Origin: Oscillospiraceae bacterium
GTDB taxonomy: Bacteria; Bacillota; Clostridia; Oscillospirales; Acutalibacteraceae
Reading direction: 5' to 3'
Length of the DNA stretch: 64,000 nucleotides
NCBI GenBank assembly: GCA_015065645.1
Contig: SVPW01000008.1
Span: 1-64,000, forward strand
Made by a program: the position numbers and the translations under genes. Positions 34,250-43,582 of the stretch are shown here, one piece after another; position 1 is the stretch's first letter, and every line of letters begins with the position of its first letter. Under the pieces are notes generated by a model that did no database searches, was not told the origin of the DNA, and saw only the letters and a list, made by a program, of their open reading frames with translations.

Positions 34250-34283
34250 TGACCGACCAAAAAGGTCGGTCAGAAGTTTTTGT
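34250..34283. terminator. Terminator of the HPr gene
   Basis: The 10-bp inverted repeat ctgaccgacc/ggtcggtcag with a 5-nt loop lies immediately after the HPr stop codon. Confidence 0.82.
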
Positions 34284-34286
34284 GAT

Positions 34287-34550
34287 TTAATCGGCAAATC
34301 CCGATTCAACCAAAGCTACAAGACCATCAAGAGCTTCCTTTTCATCGGAACCGTCAACAATGATCTTAATGGTTGTGCCTCCTACAATACCGAGGGAAAG
34401 AACGCCGAGCAAGCTTTTTGCATTAACCTTGCGTTCGTCCTTTTCAACCCAGATAGAGGACTTATATTCATTTGCCTTCTGGATAAAGAAGGTAGCGGGA
34501 CGCGCATGTAAACCAACTTGATTTTGGATGACTACATCTTTAACACACAT
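34287..34550 (-). CDS. ptsH: HPr family phosphocarrier protein
   Basis: An 87-aa HPr. It accepts phosphate from enzyme I on His-15 (GLHARPATFF) and passes it to sugar-specific PTS components. The regulatory serine region KSLLGVLSLGI near residue 46 is also present, so control by HPr kinase and catabolite repression is possible. The track start is 26 codons too early; the true ATG follows aaggagaa. It is monocistronic. Enzyme I is not in the window. Confidence 0.92.
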   Translation of the reverse strand: MCVKDVVIQNQVGLHARPATFFIQKANEYKSSIWVEKDERKVNAKSLLGVLSLGIVGGTTIKIIVDGSDEKEALDGLVALVESGFAD

Positions 34551-34780
34551 AGTACTTTCTCCTTTGCGGTCATGTTTGCCCATTGCCGGGCAGATAAAAT
34601 CTCGATGACATTTATAATTATACCACATTTAATGTAATCGTCAATATTTTGTTAATAAGTTCTAATATTTTCCTAATAATTTGTGAAATGCGGACATTAT
34701 ATTTGTGTATTTTGCCCCATATTTTGAATGGTTATGTGGCATTTCGTGGTATTATAGGTATATTCTTCCTTTAAATCCGA
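34551..34780. other. Intergenic gap between ptsH and trmD
   Basis: It holds the upstream region of ptsH. An aaatccga/tcggattt hairpin at about 34773-34797, overlapping the trmD stop codon, may serve as a weak terminator of the rRNA/tRNA-modification operon. No gene is seen. Confidence 0.5.
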
Positions 34781-35524
34781 TTATTTGTCGGATTTTGACC
34801 CTGAAATTTTCTCTAAAGTTTTTTGGTCCTCTTTGGAAAGAATTGCGTTTTCAAGCATATCGGGACGGCGTTTTGCCGTTTCTTCAATAGACTTTTCCCT
34901 GCGCCATTTATTAATATTTGCATGGTTTCCCGAAAGCAGTACATCCGGCACGCTTTTTTCGTGCCAAACCGCAGGGCGGGTATATTGCGGATATTCAAGC
35001 AAAGAGGAAAAATGACTTTCTTCTTCAAAACACAAATCATCCGAAAGCACGCCTGGAAGCATACGGCAAACAGCATCTGCAACAATAAGTGCAGGAAGCT
35101 CACCACCTGTAAGCACATAATCCCCAACCGAAATTTCCTCATCAACAATCTCTTCAATAACACGCTCATCAATACCCTCATAATGACCGCAAAGTAAAAC
35201 TATACGGTCAAGTGAGGAAAGCTCTTTTACACGCTGCTGGGTGAGAGTTTTGCCCTTTGGCGAAAGATAAATAAGGTGTGGCTTTGGCTCATTTTCATTA
35301 TAAAGGCTTTTATAGCAGTTATAAATTGGGTCTGCCGCCATAACCATTCCCATACCGCCACCATAAGGCATATCATCAACCTTATTATGCTTATTTCCTG
35401 CAAAATCACGGATATTTGTGCAACCAAGCTCAACCTTTCCGGCTCTTCTTGCTCTGCCGATAATGCTTTCGTTAAGCACCGTTTCACACATTTCGGGAAA
35501 AAGCGTCATTATATCAATCCGCAT
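34781..35524 (-). CDS. trmD: tRNA (guanine-N1-)-methyltransferase
   Basis: A SPOUT-fold methyltransferase (247 aa) that makes m1G37 in tRNAs reading CNN codons and so prevents frameshifting. It shows MRIDIMTLFPEMC at the start, VDDMPYGGGMGMVM near residue 50, LCGHYEGIDERV near 110 and the SAM-knot ISVGDYVLTGGELPA near 130. It starts inside the end of rimM at the ATG, not the track's TTG. It is the last gene of the ylxM-ffh-rpsP-khpA-rimM-trmD operon. Confidence 0.97.
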   Translation of the reverse strand: MRIDIMTLFPEMCETVLNESIIGRARRAGKVELGCTNIRDFAGNKHNKVDDMPYGGGMGMVMAADPIYNCYKSLYNENEPKPHLIYLSPKGKTLTQQRVKELSSLDRIVLLCGHYEGIDERVIEEIVDEEISVGDYVLTGGELPALIVADAVCRMLPGVLSDDLCFEEESHFSSLLEYPQYTRPAVWHEKSVPDVLLSGNHANINKWRREKSIEETAKRRPDMLENAILSKEDQKTLEKISGSKSDK

Positions 35525-36029
35525 CGTCAAAAATTCCTTTCATAGGATTTAAAACAATGCGTGAATTTTCAATATCAACCTGCACTATAACCTCATCTAT
35601 TGCAGGAACAAGATACTCCTTGCCATCACAAGTTATATGCCAAACATCGTTAGCTCCTGTTTCGGAAACATCGGTTAAGGTGCCTAAAAGTGTTGTGCCG
35701 TCCTTATCAAAAACCTGTGCACCGATAATATCGCTTATAAAATAACGACCTTCGGGAAGCTCTATATCATCACGGCTTATATACAAAATCTTACCTCTGA
35801 AATTTTCTGCCTGCTCAATGGTGTCAATGCCGCAAAGTGAGGCAAGAACAACATTACCGTGTGGCTGAATACGGGCAACCTCAACGCTTGAAGTACCCTC
35901 TTTATCAAGGTAAAAAACATCAAATTCCTCTAAAAATTCAGGTGAATCAGACCATGGCTGTATGCGAACCATACCCTTGATACCGTGAGTTCCAACAATT
36001 TTTCCAACTTCTAAAAATTTTTGTTTCAT
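35514..36029 (-). CDS. rimM: 16S rRNA processing protein RimM
   Basis: A 171-aa ribosome assembly factor that binds S19 and helps mature the 30S head. The N-terminal RimM barrel shows VGKIVGTHGIKGMVRI and the C-terminal PRC barrel shows GRYFISDIIGAQV and LVPAIDEVIVQVD. Its end overlaps trmD by 11 bases. It is separated from khpA by an intercistronic hairpin. Confidence 0.95.
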   Translation of the reverse strand: MKQKFLEVGKIVGTHGIKGMVRIQPWSDSPEFLEEFDVFYLDKEGTSSVEVARIQPHGNVVLASLCGIDTIEQAENFRGKILYISRDDIELPEGRYFISDIIGAQVFDKDGTTLLGTLTDVSETGANDVWHITCDGKEYLVPAIDEVIVQVDIENSRIVLNPMKGIFDDAD

Positions 36030-36061
36030 AATAACTCCGATAATTTGTCTTAATAATAATT

Positions 36062-36086
36062 TGACCGGAGAAGGGTTCTCCGGTCA
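36062..36086 (-). other. Intercistronic hairpin between khpA and rimM
   Basis: A perfect 10-bp stem (gaccggagaa/ttctccggtc) has a 3-nt loop but is followed by aaattatta rather than a T-run. It is more likely an RNA processing or stability element than a full terminator. Confidence 0.6.
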
Positions 36087-36092
36087 TAAAAA

Positions 36093-36326
36093 TCAATCAA
36101 TTTCCACTGCTACCTTGCAGTTGTTACGGGTTGCAGCGGCACGCATAACTGTGCGAATAGCCTTGGCTATTCTACCCTGCTTACCGATAACACGTCCCAT
36201 ATCATCATTTGCAACATGCAGATGGTAAACTATAACGCCCTCTTCATCGGGGGCATCTTCTGTAACGGTAATCGCAGAAGGATCTTCAACAAGACCTGCT
36301 GCGATAACGGTTAAAAGTTCCTTCAT
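36093..36326 (-). CDS. khpA: KH-domain RNA-binding protein (KhpA/YlqC)
   Basis: A 77-aa single KH domain with the signature MGRVIGKQGRIAKAIRTVMRAAA. KhpA binds RNA, often with KhpB/Jag, and affects cell elongation in some Firmicutes. The start follows ggagg at eight bases. The track begins at a TTG within that site. It lies directly after rpsP, as is typical. Confidence 0.93.
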   Translation of the reverse strand: MKELLTVIAAGLVEDPSAITVTEDAPDEEGVIVYHLHVANDDMGRVIGKQGRIAKAIRTVMRAAATRNNCKVAVEID

Positions 36327-36344
36327 TGGGTTAACCTCCAAAAA

Positions 36345-36587
36345 TTAAAGAACGCCATTCTTTTTAAGAAGATCTCTAACAGTATCGGTAGGCTGAGCAC
36401 CGTTTGCAATCCACTGCTTAGCCTTATCGCTGTCAAGCTTTACAACAGCCGGATCCTTTGTGGGATCATAGTAACCAATCTCCTCAATGAAACGACCGTC
36501 ACGGGGATAACGGGAATCAGCAACAACTACACGGTAGAAAGGAGCACGCTTAGCACCCATACGGCGAAGTCTGATTTTTACTGCCAT
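36345..36587 (-). CDS. rpsP: 30S ribosomal protein S16
   Basis: An 80-aa S16 with the usual N-terminus [25 protein letters not shown] and [14 protein letters not shown] structural protein of the 30S body. The ribosome binding site is ggaggtgttt. It lies between ffh and khpA in the conserved operon. Confidence 0.98.
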   Translation of the reverse strand: MAVKIRLRRMGAKRAPFYRVVVADSRYPRDGRFIEEIGYYDPTKDPAVVKLDSDKAKQWIANGAQPTDTVRDLLKKNGVL

Positions 36588-36650
36588 TCAAAACACCTCC
36601 AAAATAAAATTATCTATTTTTTAACACGATAGCCTAAATTTGTCTATCAA

Positions 36651-38027
36651 TTAAAAACCTAATCCTCCCGGGCCCATAGGTCCCATTCCTCCGGGGCCAA
36701 AACCGCCCATCATACCCTTTGCCATACGGCGTTTACCGCCCTTGGAAGAAAACTGCTTAAACATTTTTTTCATTTGTTCATACTGCTTGAGCAGCTTGTT
36801 TACCTCCTCAACCGTTTGACCGCAGCCCGCTGCGATACGGCGTTTTCTTGAGGCATTTATAATATCAGGATGAGAACGCTCCTTTTTGGTCATCGACTTT
36901 ATAATAGCCTCAACACGAAGCATCTGCCTATCGTCAATATCCACATCACGAAGCTTTTTATCCATACCCGGAAGCATGGAAAGTATGCTTTTAAGGCTTC
37001 CCATCTTCTTTATCTGCTGGAACTGGTCAAGCAGATCGTTCATATCAAATTTATTTTGCTGTAAACGGCGGGCGGTTTCTTCAGCCTGTTTTTCATCAAG
37101 CTCACTTTCAACCTTTTCAATAAGTGAAAGAACATCACCCATACCAAGAATTCTTGTTGCCATACGGTCAGGATGAAATTCCTCTAAATCGTCAAGCTTT
37201 TCACCCACACCGGAGAACATTATCGGCTTACCTGTAACAGCTCTTACAGAAAGTGCTGCACCACCACGGGTATCACCGTCAAGCTTGGTGATAATAACAC
37301 CGTCAATCGCTAAAATATCATTAAATGCTTTGGCAACATTAACCGCATCCTGACCTATCATAGAATCAATAACAAGCAGTATGTTGTGAACCTCAACCGT
37401 TTGTGTTATGCGGCGAAGCTCATCCATAAGCTCATCGTCAATATGAAGACGTCCCGCAGTGTCAAGAATAACATAATCGTAACCGTAATCACGGGCATGA
37501 CGAATTGCCATATCGGCAATTTTTTCCACCCTTTCGGTACCCATTTCAAAAACGGGGGTATCAACCGCTTTACCCACTACCTTTAACTGCTCAATAGCGG
37601 CAGGACGGTAAATATCGCAGGCAACAAGCAATGGCCTGTGACCCTGCTTTTTAAGATATTTTGCAAGCTTTGCAGAATGGGTGGTTTTACCGGAACCCTG
37701 CAAACCGCACATCATAATAACGGTTGGTAATTTAGAAGATGTTTTAAGCCTTGCATGCTCATTACCCATAAGGGCGGTAAGCTCTTCACGAACAATTTTT
37801 ACAACCATTTGTGGGGCAGTAAGGCTTTCCATAACCTTTTCGCCGATACATTTTTCGGCAACGGAATTGGTGAAATCCTTAGCAACCTTATAGTTTACAT
37901 CCGCTTCAAGAAGTGCCAAACGCACTTCACGCATAGCCTCTTTAACATCACTTTCGGAAAGCTTTCCCTTAGAGCGAAGGCGCTTAAAAACACCGGCTAA
38001 TTTATCGGAAAGATTATCAAACGCCAT
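36651..38027 (-). CDS. ffh: Signal recognition particle protein Ffh (SRP54)
   Basis: The GTPase subunit of SRP (458 aa), which delivers ribosomes making membrane proteins to FtsY. The N domain is followed by the G domain with CGLQGSGKTTHSAKLA near residue 106, DTAGRLHIDDEL near 190 and TKLDGDTRGGAAL near 246. The methionine-rich M domain ends in a Gly/Met tail (GGFGPGGMGPMGPGG). It is preceded by ylxM in the same operon. Confidence 0.98.
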   Translation of the reverse strand: MAFDNLSDKLAGVFKRLRSKGKLSESDVKEAMREVRLALLEADVNYKVAKDFTNSVAEKCIGEKVMESLTAPQMVVKIVREELTALMGNEHARLKTSSKLPTVIMMCGLQGSGKTTHSAKLAKYLKKQGHRPLLVACDIYRPAAIEQLKVVGKAVDTPVFEMGTERVEKIADMAIRHARDYGYDYVILDTAGRLHIDDELMDELRRITQTVEVHNILLVIDSMIGQDAVNVAKAFNDILAIDGVIITKLDGDTRGGAALSVRAVTGKPIMFSGVGEKLDDLEEFHPDRMATRILGMGDVLSLIEKVESELDEKQAEETARRLQQNKFDMNDLLDQFQQIKKMGSLKSILSMLPGMDKKLRDVDIDDRQMLRVEAIIKSMTKKERSHPDIINASRKRRIAAGCGQTVEEVNKLLKQYEQMKKMFKQFSSKGGKRRMAKGMMGGFGPGGMGPMGPGGLGF

Positions 38028-38038
38028 TTTTCACACTC

Positions 38039-38347
38039 CTAAAGTTCATCAATAATATCAAACATTGCGTTTGTGCTGTCGGTATCGCCGTTACGGGCTT
38101 TCTGTGAAAGCTTTTTAAGAAGAGAAAATTTTTCACAATATTTACATTGCTGTTCCCAATATTCAAGCTGATTTTCGGTTCGGCGTATAAGCTCACTTAC
38201 AGCCTGCCGTGTAATCCCCTCATTTTCGGCTATTTCACTTAATGATAAATCATCATTATAATAAAAACCTGTGAGGGTGCGCTGTTTTTCACTTAAAAAA
38301 CTGCCGTATATATCCAACAGCGTGCAAACAGAAAGTCTTTTTGACAT
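38039..38347 (-). CDS. ylxM: YlxM/p13 family SRP-associated DNA-binding-like protein
   Basis: A 102-aa helix-turn-helix protein (LLDIYGSFLSEKQRTLTGFYYNDDLSLSEIAENEGITRQAVSELIRRTE). It resembles a sigma-70 region 4 HTH and is encoded next to ffh in many Firmicutes, where it is thought to modulate SRP. The track start is too early; the ATG at MSKRLSV follows agaggtg. It is the first gene of the operon. Confidence 0.92.
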   Translation of the reverse strand: MSKRLSVCTLLDIYGSFLSEKQRTLTGFYYNDDLSLSEIAENEGITRQAVSELIRRTENQLEYWEQQCKYCEKFSLLKKLSQKARNGDTDSTNAMFDIIDEL

Positions 38348-38554
38348 AAAAACACCTCTAAGCTTGGGTATTATATCACACAAATATACGCTTGTCAAGT
38401 TTTTTTCTTTACATCTGTGAAATAAAAAAATACTTTAATTTCCGTTTTGGGTTTTGGGTTGTAAAATTGTTTTGGGTATGATAATATATAGGTAAAAATA
38501 GATGTATCTGTTTTATACAGTAATATTATTGTAAGAATTTTTCAGGAGAAAAAT

Positions 38555-40024
38555 ATGTATATAAAAAGAATATTAAGTTTTATTTTAATTATGGCTATAG
38601 CCTGTTTTATAGTGGGATGCGATGAAAGCAGCGATGCCAGAGTATATTTTGAATTACCCGAAATTCCCAAAACTCTTGACCCTCAAACAGCATCTACCGA
38701 TGCAGAGTTGCTGATAGTCAGGAATTTGTATGAGGGGCTTATGAGGATTGATGATGAGGGGAATTTAGCAAACGGGGTTGCCGAAAGGCACGAAAAAAAC
38801 GGAAATGAATACACCTTTTATCTAAATCGAGATGCAAAATGGGACTCGGGAGAAGAGCTTACTGCGGATGATTTTGTTTTTGGATTCCGCCGTGCGGTAG
38901 ACCCCAAAACAAACAGCCCCTTTGCCAAACGGCTTATGTGTATTATGGGGGCCAAGGAAATAAATGCAGGCATTAAGGATATTACAGCACTTGGCGTTTT
39001 GGCAGTGGATAAGCACACCCTTAAAATCACACTCTCTGAGGAGGATGCGGAATTTTTAAATACCTTAACTATGGCACCGTGTATGCCTTGTAATGAGGAA
39101 TTTTTTGAAAGCTGTGTGGGAAAATACGGTCTTGAACAAAAGTGTGTATTGGCAAACGGCTCATATTATCTTGCTAAATGGAATCAGAATGAATTTGGTA
39201 TAAGAATATATAAGAATGCACAGTATTTCGGCAACTTCAAAGCCCAAAACGGCGGTGTTTTTCTTTCTAAAAGTAATAAAAATACTGCATTAAATGAGCT
39301 TTTGGATAAAAAAGTGGATGCCGCCTTTTTAAGAAGCTCGGAAATTTTAAGCGCAAAAAAAAGCGGATATGAAATTCAGTCACTTGAAAATATTTGTTGG
39401 TTGCTTACAATTTCGGGAGAATACAGCAGTGAAATGCGTTCGGCTTTTGCCATGAGTATTGACCGTGAAAGTCTTATTAATGATGAAGATTACGGTATAA
39501 CTGCGGCTTATTCGGTTTATCCGGGAACACTTTTCTTTAACGGAAAGCTTGATTTGCAAACCGCAATTTCGGGTGTGGGGGTAAGAGATTATGATGCACC
39601 GGCAGCAAAAACAGCTTTTTCAGCTGCGGTTAAGCGTACCGAAGATAAAAAATTCCCCAAAACCACACTTTATTATTATAACGATGAAATGATGAAGCCT
39701 GTTATTAACGATATGATAGGCCATTGGCAAAAAACGCTCAGTGCCTTTATAAACATGGAAGCATCAGATAATTTAGAGGTGCTTCAAAGGGAAATATCTC
39801 AGCCCTCTCTTCAAATGGCAGTTTTTCCCGTAACGGCAAAGAGTGACAGTATTTTAGAATATATAAATATGTTTGCAAAAACTAATACTGCAAGACCTCA
39901 GGACACCATAATCCCCATTTGCTTTGACAGTACAAATATAGCATACCAAAAAACAATTTCAAATTTAAAGCTTGATACATCAAACGGATATATAGATTTT
40001 TCATTTGTTTTAAAGGAAGAATAG
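38555..40024 (+). CDS. Extracellular solute-binding lipoprotein (oligopeptide-binding, family 5)
   Basis: A 489-aa SBP_bac_5-type lipoprotein. A signal peptide has lipobox IVGC near residue 22. The classic EIPKTLDPQTASTDAELLIVRNLYEGLMR comes next, then NGNEYTFYLNRDAKWDSGEELTADDFVFGFRRAVDP near 95. It would bind peptides outside the membrane for an ABC importer, but no permease or ATPase genes are adjacent, so it is an orphan binding protein. The C-terminal half is more divergent. It is monocistronic with a strong terminator. Confidence 0.9.
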   Translation: MYIKRILSFILIMAIACFIVGCDESSDARVYFELPEIPKTLDPQTASTDAELLIVRNLYEGLMRIDDEGNLANGVAERHEKNGNEYTFYLNRDAKWDSGEELTADDFVFGFRRAVDPKTNSPFAKRLMCIMGAKEINAGIKDITALGVLAVDKHTLKITLSEEDAEFLNTLTMAPCMPCNEEFFESCVGKYGLEQKCVLANGSYYLAKWNQNEFGIRIYKNAQYFGNFKAQNGGVFLSKSNKNTALNELLDKKVDAAFLRSSEILSAKKSGYEIQSLENICWLLTISGEYSSEMRSAFAMSIDRESLINDEDYGITAAYSVYPGTLFFNGKLDLQTAISGVGVRDYDAPAAKTAFSAAVKRTEDKKFPKTTLYYYNDEMMKPVINDMIGHWQKTLSAFINMEASDNLEVLQREISQPSLQMAVFPVTAKSDSILEYINMFAKTNTARPQDTIIPICFDSTNIAYQKTISNLKLDTSNGYIDFSFVLKEE

Positions 40025-40033
40025 TATAAGTAT

Positions 40034-40072
40034 AAAACGGACTTAACTCATTTTTTGAGCTAAGTCCGTTTT
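40034..40072. terminator. Bidirectional terminator
   Basis: The long inverted repeat aaaacggacttaactca/tgagctaagtccgtttt lies between the convergent lipoprotein and ldhA genes. Confidence 0.92.
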
Positions 40073-40075
40073 GCT

Positions 40076-41065
40076 TTAGTTTACAAGATTTTGTTCTATC
40101 GGTTCACCCTTTTCAAAGCTTATTGCATTTTCAATAGTGGTTTGACTTATTGCCTCAAGTGCTTCGTGGGTTAAAAAGCCTTGATGAGAGGTTACTATAA
40201 CATTTGGGAATGACAAAAGCCTTGATGTTACCGATGTTTCCAAAATATCATCTTCACGGTTTTCAAAAACATTTTCCTGTTCTTCCTCATAAACATCAAG
40301 TCCCACACCGGCAAACTTGTGCATACGAATACCCTTTATCAGGTCTTCGGTGCTTATAAGCGCACCTCGTGAGGTATTTACCAAGATGACATTATCCTTC
40401 ATTTTTTCAATCGCCGCAAGGTCAATGATGTGATATGTGTCCTCCATAAGCGGACAGTGAAGTGATATAAGGTCACTGCGAGCAAAAAGCTCATCAAGAG
40501 AAACATATTCTATAAAATCAAGTGATGGATTTGGGTATTTATCATAAGCTATTACCTTCATTCCTATTCCGTGGCAAAAACGGCACATTGCCGCACCGAT
40601 TTTTCCCGTACCGATAATACCTGCGGTTTTGCCGTTGAAATTAAAGCCCGTAAGACCCATAAGGCTGAAGTTGTTTTCACGCACCTTAATATAAGCCTTA
40701 TGGATATGACGGTTAACCGCAAATGCAAGTGCTAAGGCATGCTCAGCTACAGCTTCGGGTGAATAACCCGGTACACGCATTACGGTAACACCGTATTTTT
40801 GAGCCGCATTCATGTCAACATTGTTAAAGCCTGCACAGCGAAGCAGTATAAGCCTAACATTACAGTTTGAAAGGGCTTTTATAACATCGGCATTAACATC
40901 AGATGCCACAAAAACACATACTGCATCATAACCGCAAGCAAGGGCAACAGTGCGTGCCGAAATATCGGTATTCAGATATTCAATTGAAATATCAGGATAA
41001 TTTTGCGCCACCCGTTCAAACGATTCCTTATCGTATGGCTTGGTATCATAAAAAAGAATTTTCAT
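40076..41065 (-). CDS. ldhA: D-lactate dehydrogenase (2-hydroxyacid dehydrogenase)
   Basis: A cytoplasmic NAD-dependent D-2-hydroxyacid dehydrogenase (329 aa), most like fermentative D-LDH. The Rossmann motif is GIIGTGKIGAAMCRF near residue 150. The catalytic Arg is in VNTSRGALI near 233, the Glu in GVGLDVYEEEQEN near 262, and the His in VTSHQGFLTHEAL near 295. It reduces pyruvate to D-lactate to regenerate NAD+ in fermentation. It lies 58 nt downstream of deoD. A closely related hydroxyacid dehydrogenase is possible. Confidence 0.88.
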   Translation of the reverse strand: MKILFYDTKPYDKESFERVAQNYPDISIEYLNTDISARTVALACGYDAVCVFVASDVNADVIKALSNCNVRLILLRCAGFNNVDMNAAQKYGVTVMRVPGYSPEAVAEHALALAFAVNRHIHKAYIKVRENNFSLMGLTGFNFNGKTAGIIGTGKIGAAMCRFCHGIGMKVIAYDKYPNPSLDFIEYVSLDELFARSDLISLHCPLMEDTYHIIDLAAIEKMKDNVILVNTSRGALISTEDLIKGIRMHKFAGVGLDVYEEEQENVFENREDDILETSVTSRLLSFPNVIVTSHQGFLTHEALEAISQTTIENAISFEKGEPIEQNLVN

Positions 41066-41123
41066 TTTATCACTCCGTATTGAATTTAAGCTTTTATTTT
41101 ATTTTTATCCTCAAAGCGTGAAA

Positions 41124-41876
41124 TTACTCTTTGGGTGTAAGTTTTTCTAAATTTTCAAGCCTTACCGCAGTTTCAAGTGCAAGCTCCATCATCTGTGTAA
41201 ATGAGCGCTCACGCTCAGCGGCATCAAGCGAATCAAACGGCGGATAAACAAGGTCGGATATTGTGCAAACGGCAAGTGCCCTCATACCAAGTCTCATTGC
41301 GGTGCAGTAAAGCCCTGCGGCTTCCATCTCAACCGCCAAACATCCCATCTTGCCCCAATCAACCGCCTTGCGGGTATCGTCATAAAATGTGTCAGAAGAA
41401 TAGAGACTGCCTATATTAAGCGGCAAATTCATATCCTTTGCTGTTTGATTAAGAGTATCAAGCATTGCAAAATCACAGGTTGGAGCTATTGTGCCGCAAA
41501 GACCGTATTGCTTTGCAAAATCCGAATTTGTGCAGGCACTCATTCCCACAACTATATCACGCAGATTTACTTTATTGCTTATTGCTCCCGCACTGCCTAT
41601 TCGCATAATGTTCTGAACGCCGAAATAACGATACAGCTCATAGCTGTAAATACCTATTGAGGGTATACCCATTCCGCTTGCCATAACCGAAACCTTTACA
41701 CCTTTGTAAAATCCTGTATAACCGTTTATACCACGAACGGAGTTTACAAGCACGGCATTTTCCAAAAAGTTTTCTGCAATAAATTTTGCTCTTTTGGGGT
41801 CACCCGGCATAAGCACCGTTTTGCCAAAGCCTAAAGCTTCATCCAAAAGTTCAATATGTGGAGTTTTAGTTGCCAT
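41124..41876 (-). CDS. deoD: Purine-nucleoside phosphorylase (DeoD type)
   Basis: A hexameric PNP (250 aa) that splits purine (deoxy)nucleosides with phosphate. It shows VLMPGDPKRAKFIAE near residue 21, the phosphate-binding MRIGSAGAI near 90 and AVEMEAAGLYCTA near 180. The catalytic Asp is in CTISDLVYPP near 208. The track start is 20 codons early; the ATG follows aagggtgat. It is probably co-transcribed with ldhA. Confidence 0.95.
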   Translation of the reverse strand: MATKTPHIELLDEALGFGKTVLMPGDPKRAKFIAENFLENAVLVNSVRGINGYTGFYKGVKVSVMASGMGIPSIGIYSYELYRYFGVQNIMRIGSAGAISNKVNLRDIVVGMSACTNSDFAKQYGLCGTIAPTCDFAMLDTLNQTAKDMNLPLNIGSLYSSDTFYDDTRKAVDWGKMGCLAVEMEAAGLYCTAMRLGMRALAVCTISDLVYPPFDSLDAAERERSFTQMMELALETAVRLENLEKLTPKE

Positions 41877-42233
41877 ATTATCACCCTTAATTTTATACTC
41901 ACAAAACGAGAAATTATTATATATTTTGATATACAAAAACGGAAAAGATAGTTATTCCATATAGTACCGTCCTGTCCGCTTAAAATTTTCCCAATTTTTT
42001 TATATTTTAATCATACCCTTTTGATATTCTTATTATATTATATCACTTTATAATTTAAAGTTCAAGTTAGGTGCATTGCATAATCCACCCTAAAAGTTTC
42101 AGCGTTCTTATCTTTTTTTATTGAATAACCTTAAAAAATTTGATATACTTTTTTTGATAAATAAAATTTCTATAGAAATAAAATTCCATATATATTATAA
42201 TAATTATAGATACTTTAAAAAGGAGCTGTTATT
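41877..42233. other. AT-rich divergent intergenic region (deoD / YdjI-like)
   Basis: No gene is seen. It contains the deoD upstream region. For the plus-strand operon it contains a tataat at 42196-42201 with a poor -35. A perfect 14-bp palindrome atttctatagaaat at 42166-42179 overlaps the -35 position and is a plausible operator. Confidence 0.5.
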
Positions 42234-43550
42234 ATGGGACTTATTAAAGCAGGTATTGGTGCTTTGGGAGGTACTTTAGCCGACCAATGGAAAGAATTTT
42301 TCTATTGTGATGCACTTGATTCGGATGTATTGGTTAAAAAGGGACAAAAGCGCACAAGCGGCCGTTCTTCCAATACAAAGGGTGAGGATAACATAATTTC
42401 CAACGGTTCCGGTATTGCTGTTGCTGACGGTCAATGTATGATAATCGTTGAGCAGGGTAAAATCGTTGAGGTATGCGCAGAACCGGGTGAGTTCACTTAT
42501 GACACCTCAACCGAGCCTTCTGTTTTTTCAGGAAAGCTTGGAGATAGCATTAAAGAAAGCTTTAAAACCTTAGGCAAGCGTTTCACATACGGCGGTGATA
42601 CAGGAAAAGATCAGCGCATTTACTATTTCAATACCAAGGAAATCATCGGAAATAAATTCGGCACACCCACACCCATTATGTTTGATGTGGTAAACCGTGA
42701 AATCGGAATGAGCAGAACCGTTCAGGTGAGATGTAACGGTATGTATTCCTATACAATCAGCAATCCCTTAATTTTCTATACAAGGGTTTGCGGTAATGTT
42801 GAATACGAATACACAAGGGATGAAATAGATGCTCAGCTTAAAACAGAATTTGTTTCAGCTCTTCAGCCTGCATTGGGAGCTCTTTCAGAGCTTGGGCTTC
42901 GCCCCGCACAGCTTCCCGCAAAGGTAACCGAGCTTAAAAGCGCAATGAACGATGCGCTCAAAGCAGAATGGGTTGAAAGCCGTGGAATTACTGTTGAAAA
43001 AATTGCACTTAACCCCATAACCCTCACTGATGAGGATATGAAGAAGATAAATGAAATGGAGGATGCCGCAACCTATGGCTCCAATGCTTTTATGATGGCA
43101 GGCCGTATGACCCAAGCCACTGCAAACGCAATGGAAACAGCCGCCGCAAACGAAGCCGGAGCAATGAACGGCTTTATAGGTATGGGTATGGCAACTCCGG
43201 GAGGAGCCGCAGGCGGTTTCTCTGCTGCACAACAATTTTATAATGCAGGCGTTGAGCAGGCGGCAAAAGCACCTAAAGATGAGGCTGACGCATGGAAATG
43301 TTCCTGCGGTCAAACAGCAACAGGTAAATTCTGCCCCGAATGTGGTGCAAAAAGACCGGAGGCAGGCTGGAGCTGTTCCTGCGGAACGATAAACAAGGGA
43401 AAATTCTGTACAGAATGTGGTGCAAAAAAGCCTGCAGGCGAACCGCTTTACCGTTGTGATAAATGCGGCTTTGAACCGGAAGACCCCAAAAATCCACCTA
43501 AATTCTGCCCCGAATGCGGAGATATTTTTAACGACAGCGATATTAAATAA
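42234..43550 (+). CDS. SPFH-domain protein with C-terminal zinc ribbons (YdjI-like)
   Basis: A 438-aa protein. An SPFH (stomatin/flotillin-like) domain at residues ~30-270 is of the virion core/YdjI type (QWKEFFYCDALDSDVLVKKGQK, RYTRDEIDAQLKTEF-like). An Ala/Met/Gly-rich helical stretch follows, then three CxCG/CPECG zinc ribbons from ~360 to the end (WKCSCGQTATGKFCPECG, WSCSCGTINKGKFCTECG). In Bacillus subtilis YdjI recruits PspA to stressed membrane. Here the next two genes are YdjG- and YdjH-like, but no PspA is present. A membrane-stress role is inferred from that parallel. Confidence 0.87.
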   Translation: MGLIKAGIGALGGTLADQWKEFFYCDALDSDVLVKKGQKRTSGRSSNTKGEDNIISNGSGIAVADGQCMIIVEQGKIVEVCAEPGEFTYDTSTEPSVFSGKLGDSIKESFKTLGKRFTYGGDTGKDQRIYYFNTKEIIGNKFGTPTPIMFDVVNREIGMSRTVQVRCNGMYSYTISNPLIFYTRVCGNVEYEYTRDEIDAQLKTEFVSALQPALGALSELGLRPAQLPAKVTELKSAMNDALKAEWVESRGITVEKIALNPITLTDEDMKKINEMEDAATYGSNAFMMAGRMTQATANAMETAAANEAGAMNGFIGMGMATPGGAAGGFSAAQQFYNAGVEQAAKAPKDEADAWKCSCGQTATGKFCPECGAKRPEAGWSCSCGTINKGKFCTECGAKKPAGEPLYRCDKCGFEPEDPKNPPKFCPECGDIFNDSDIK

Positions 43551-43582
43551 CGCATTTTTCCAGCTTCATACGAAAGGAGTAG

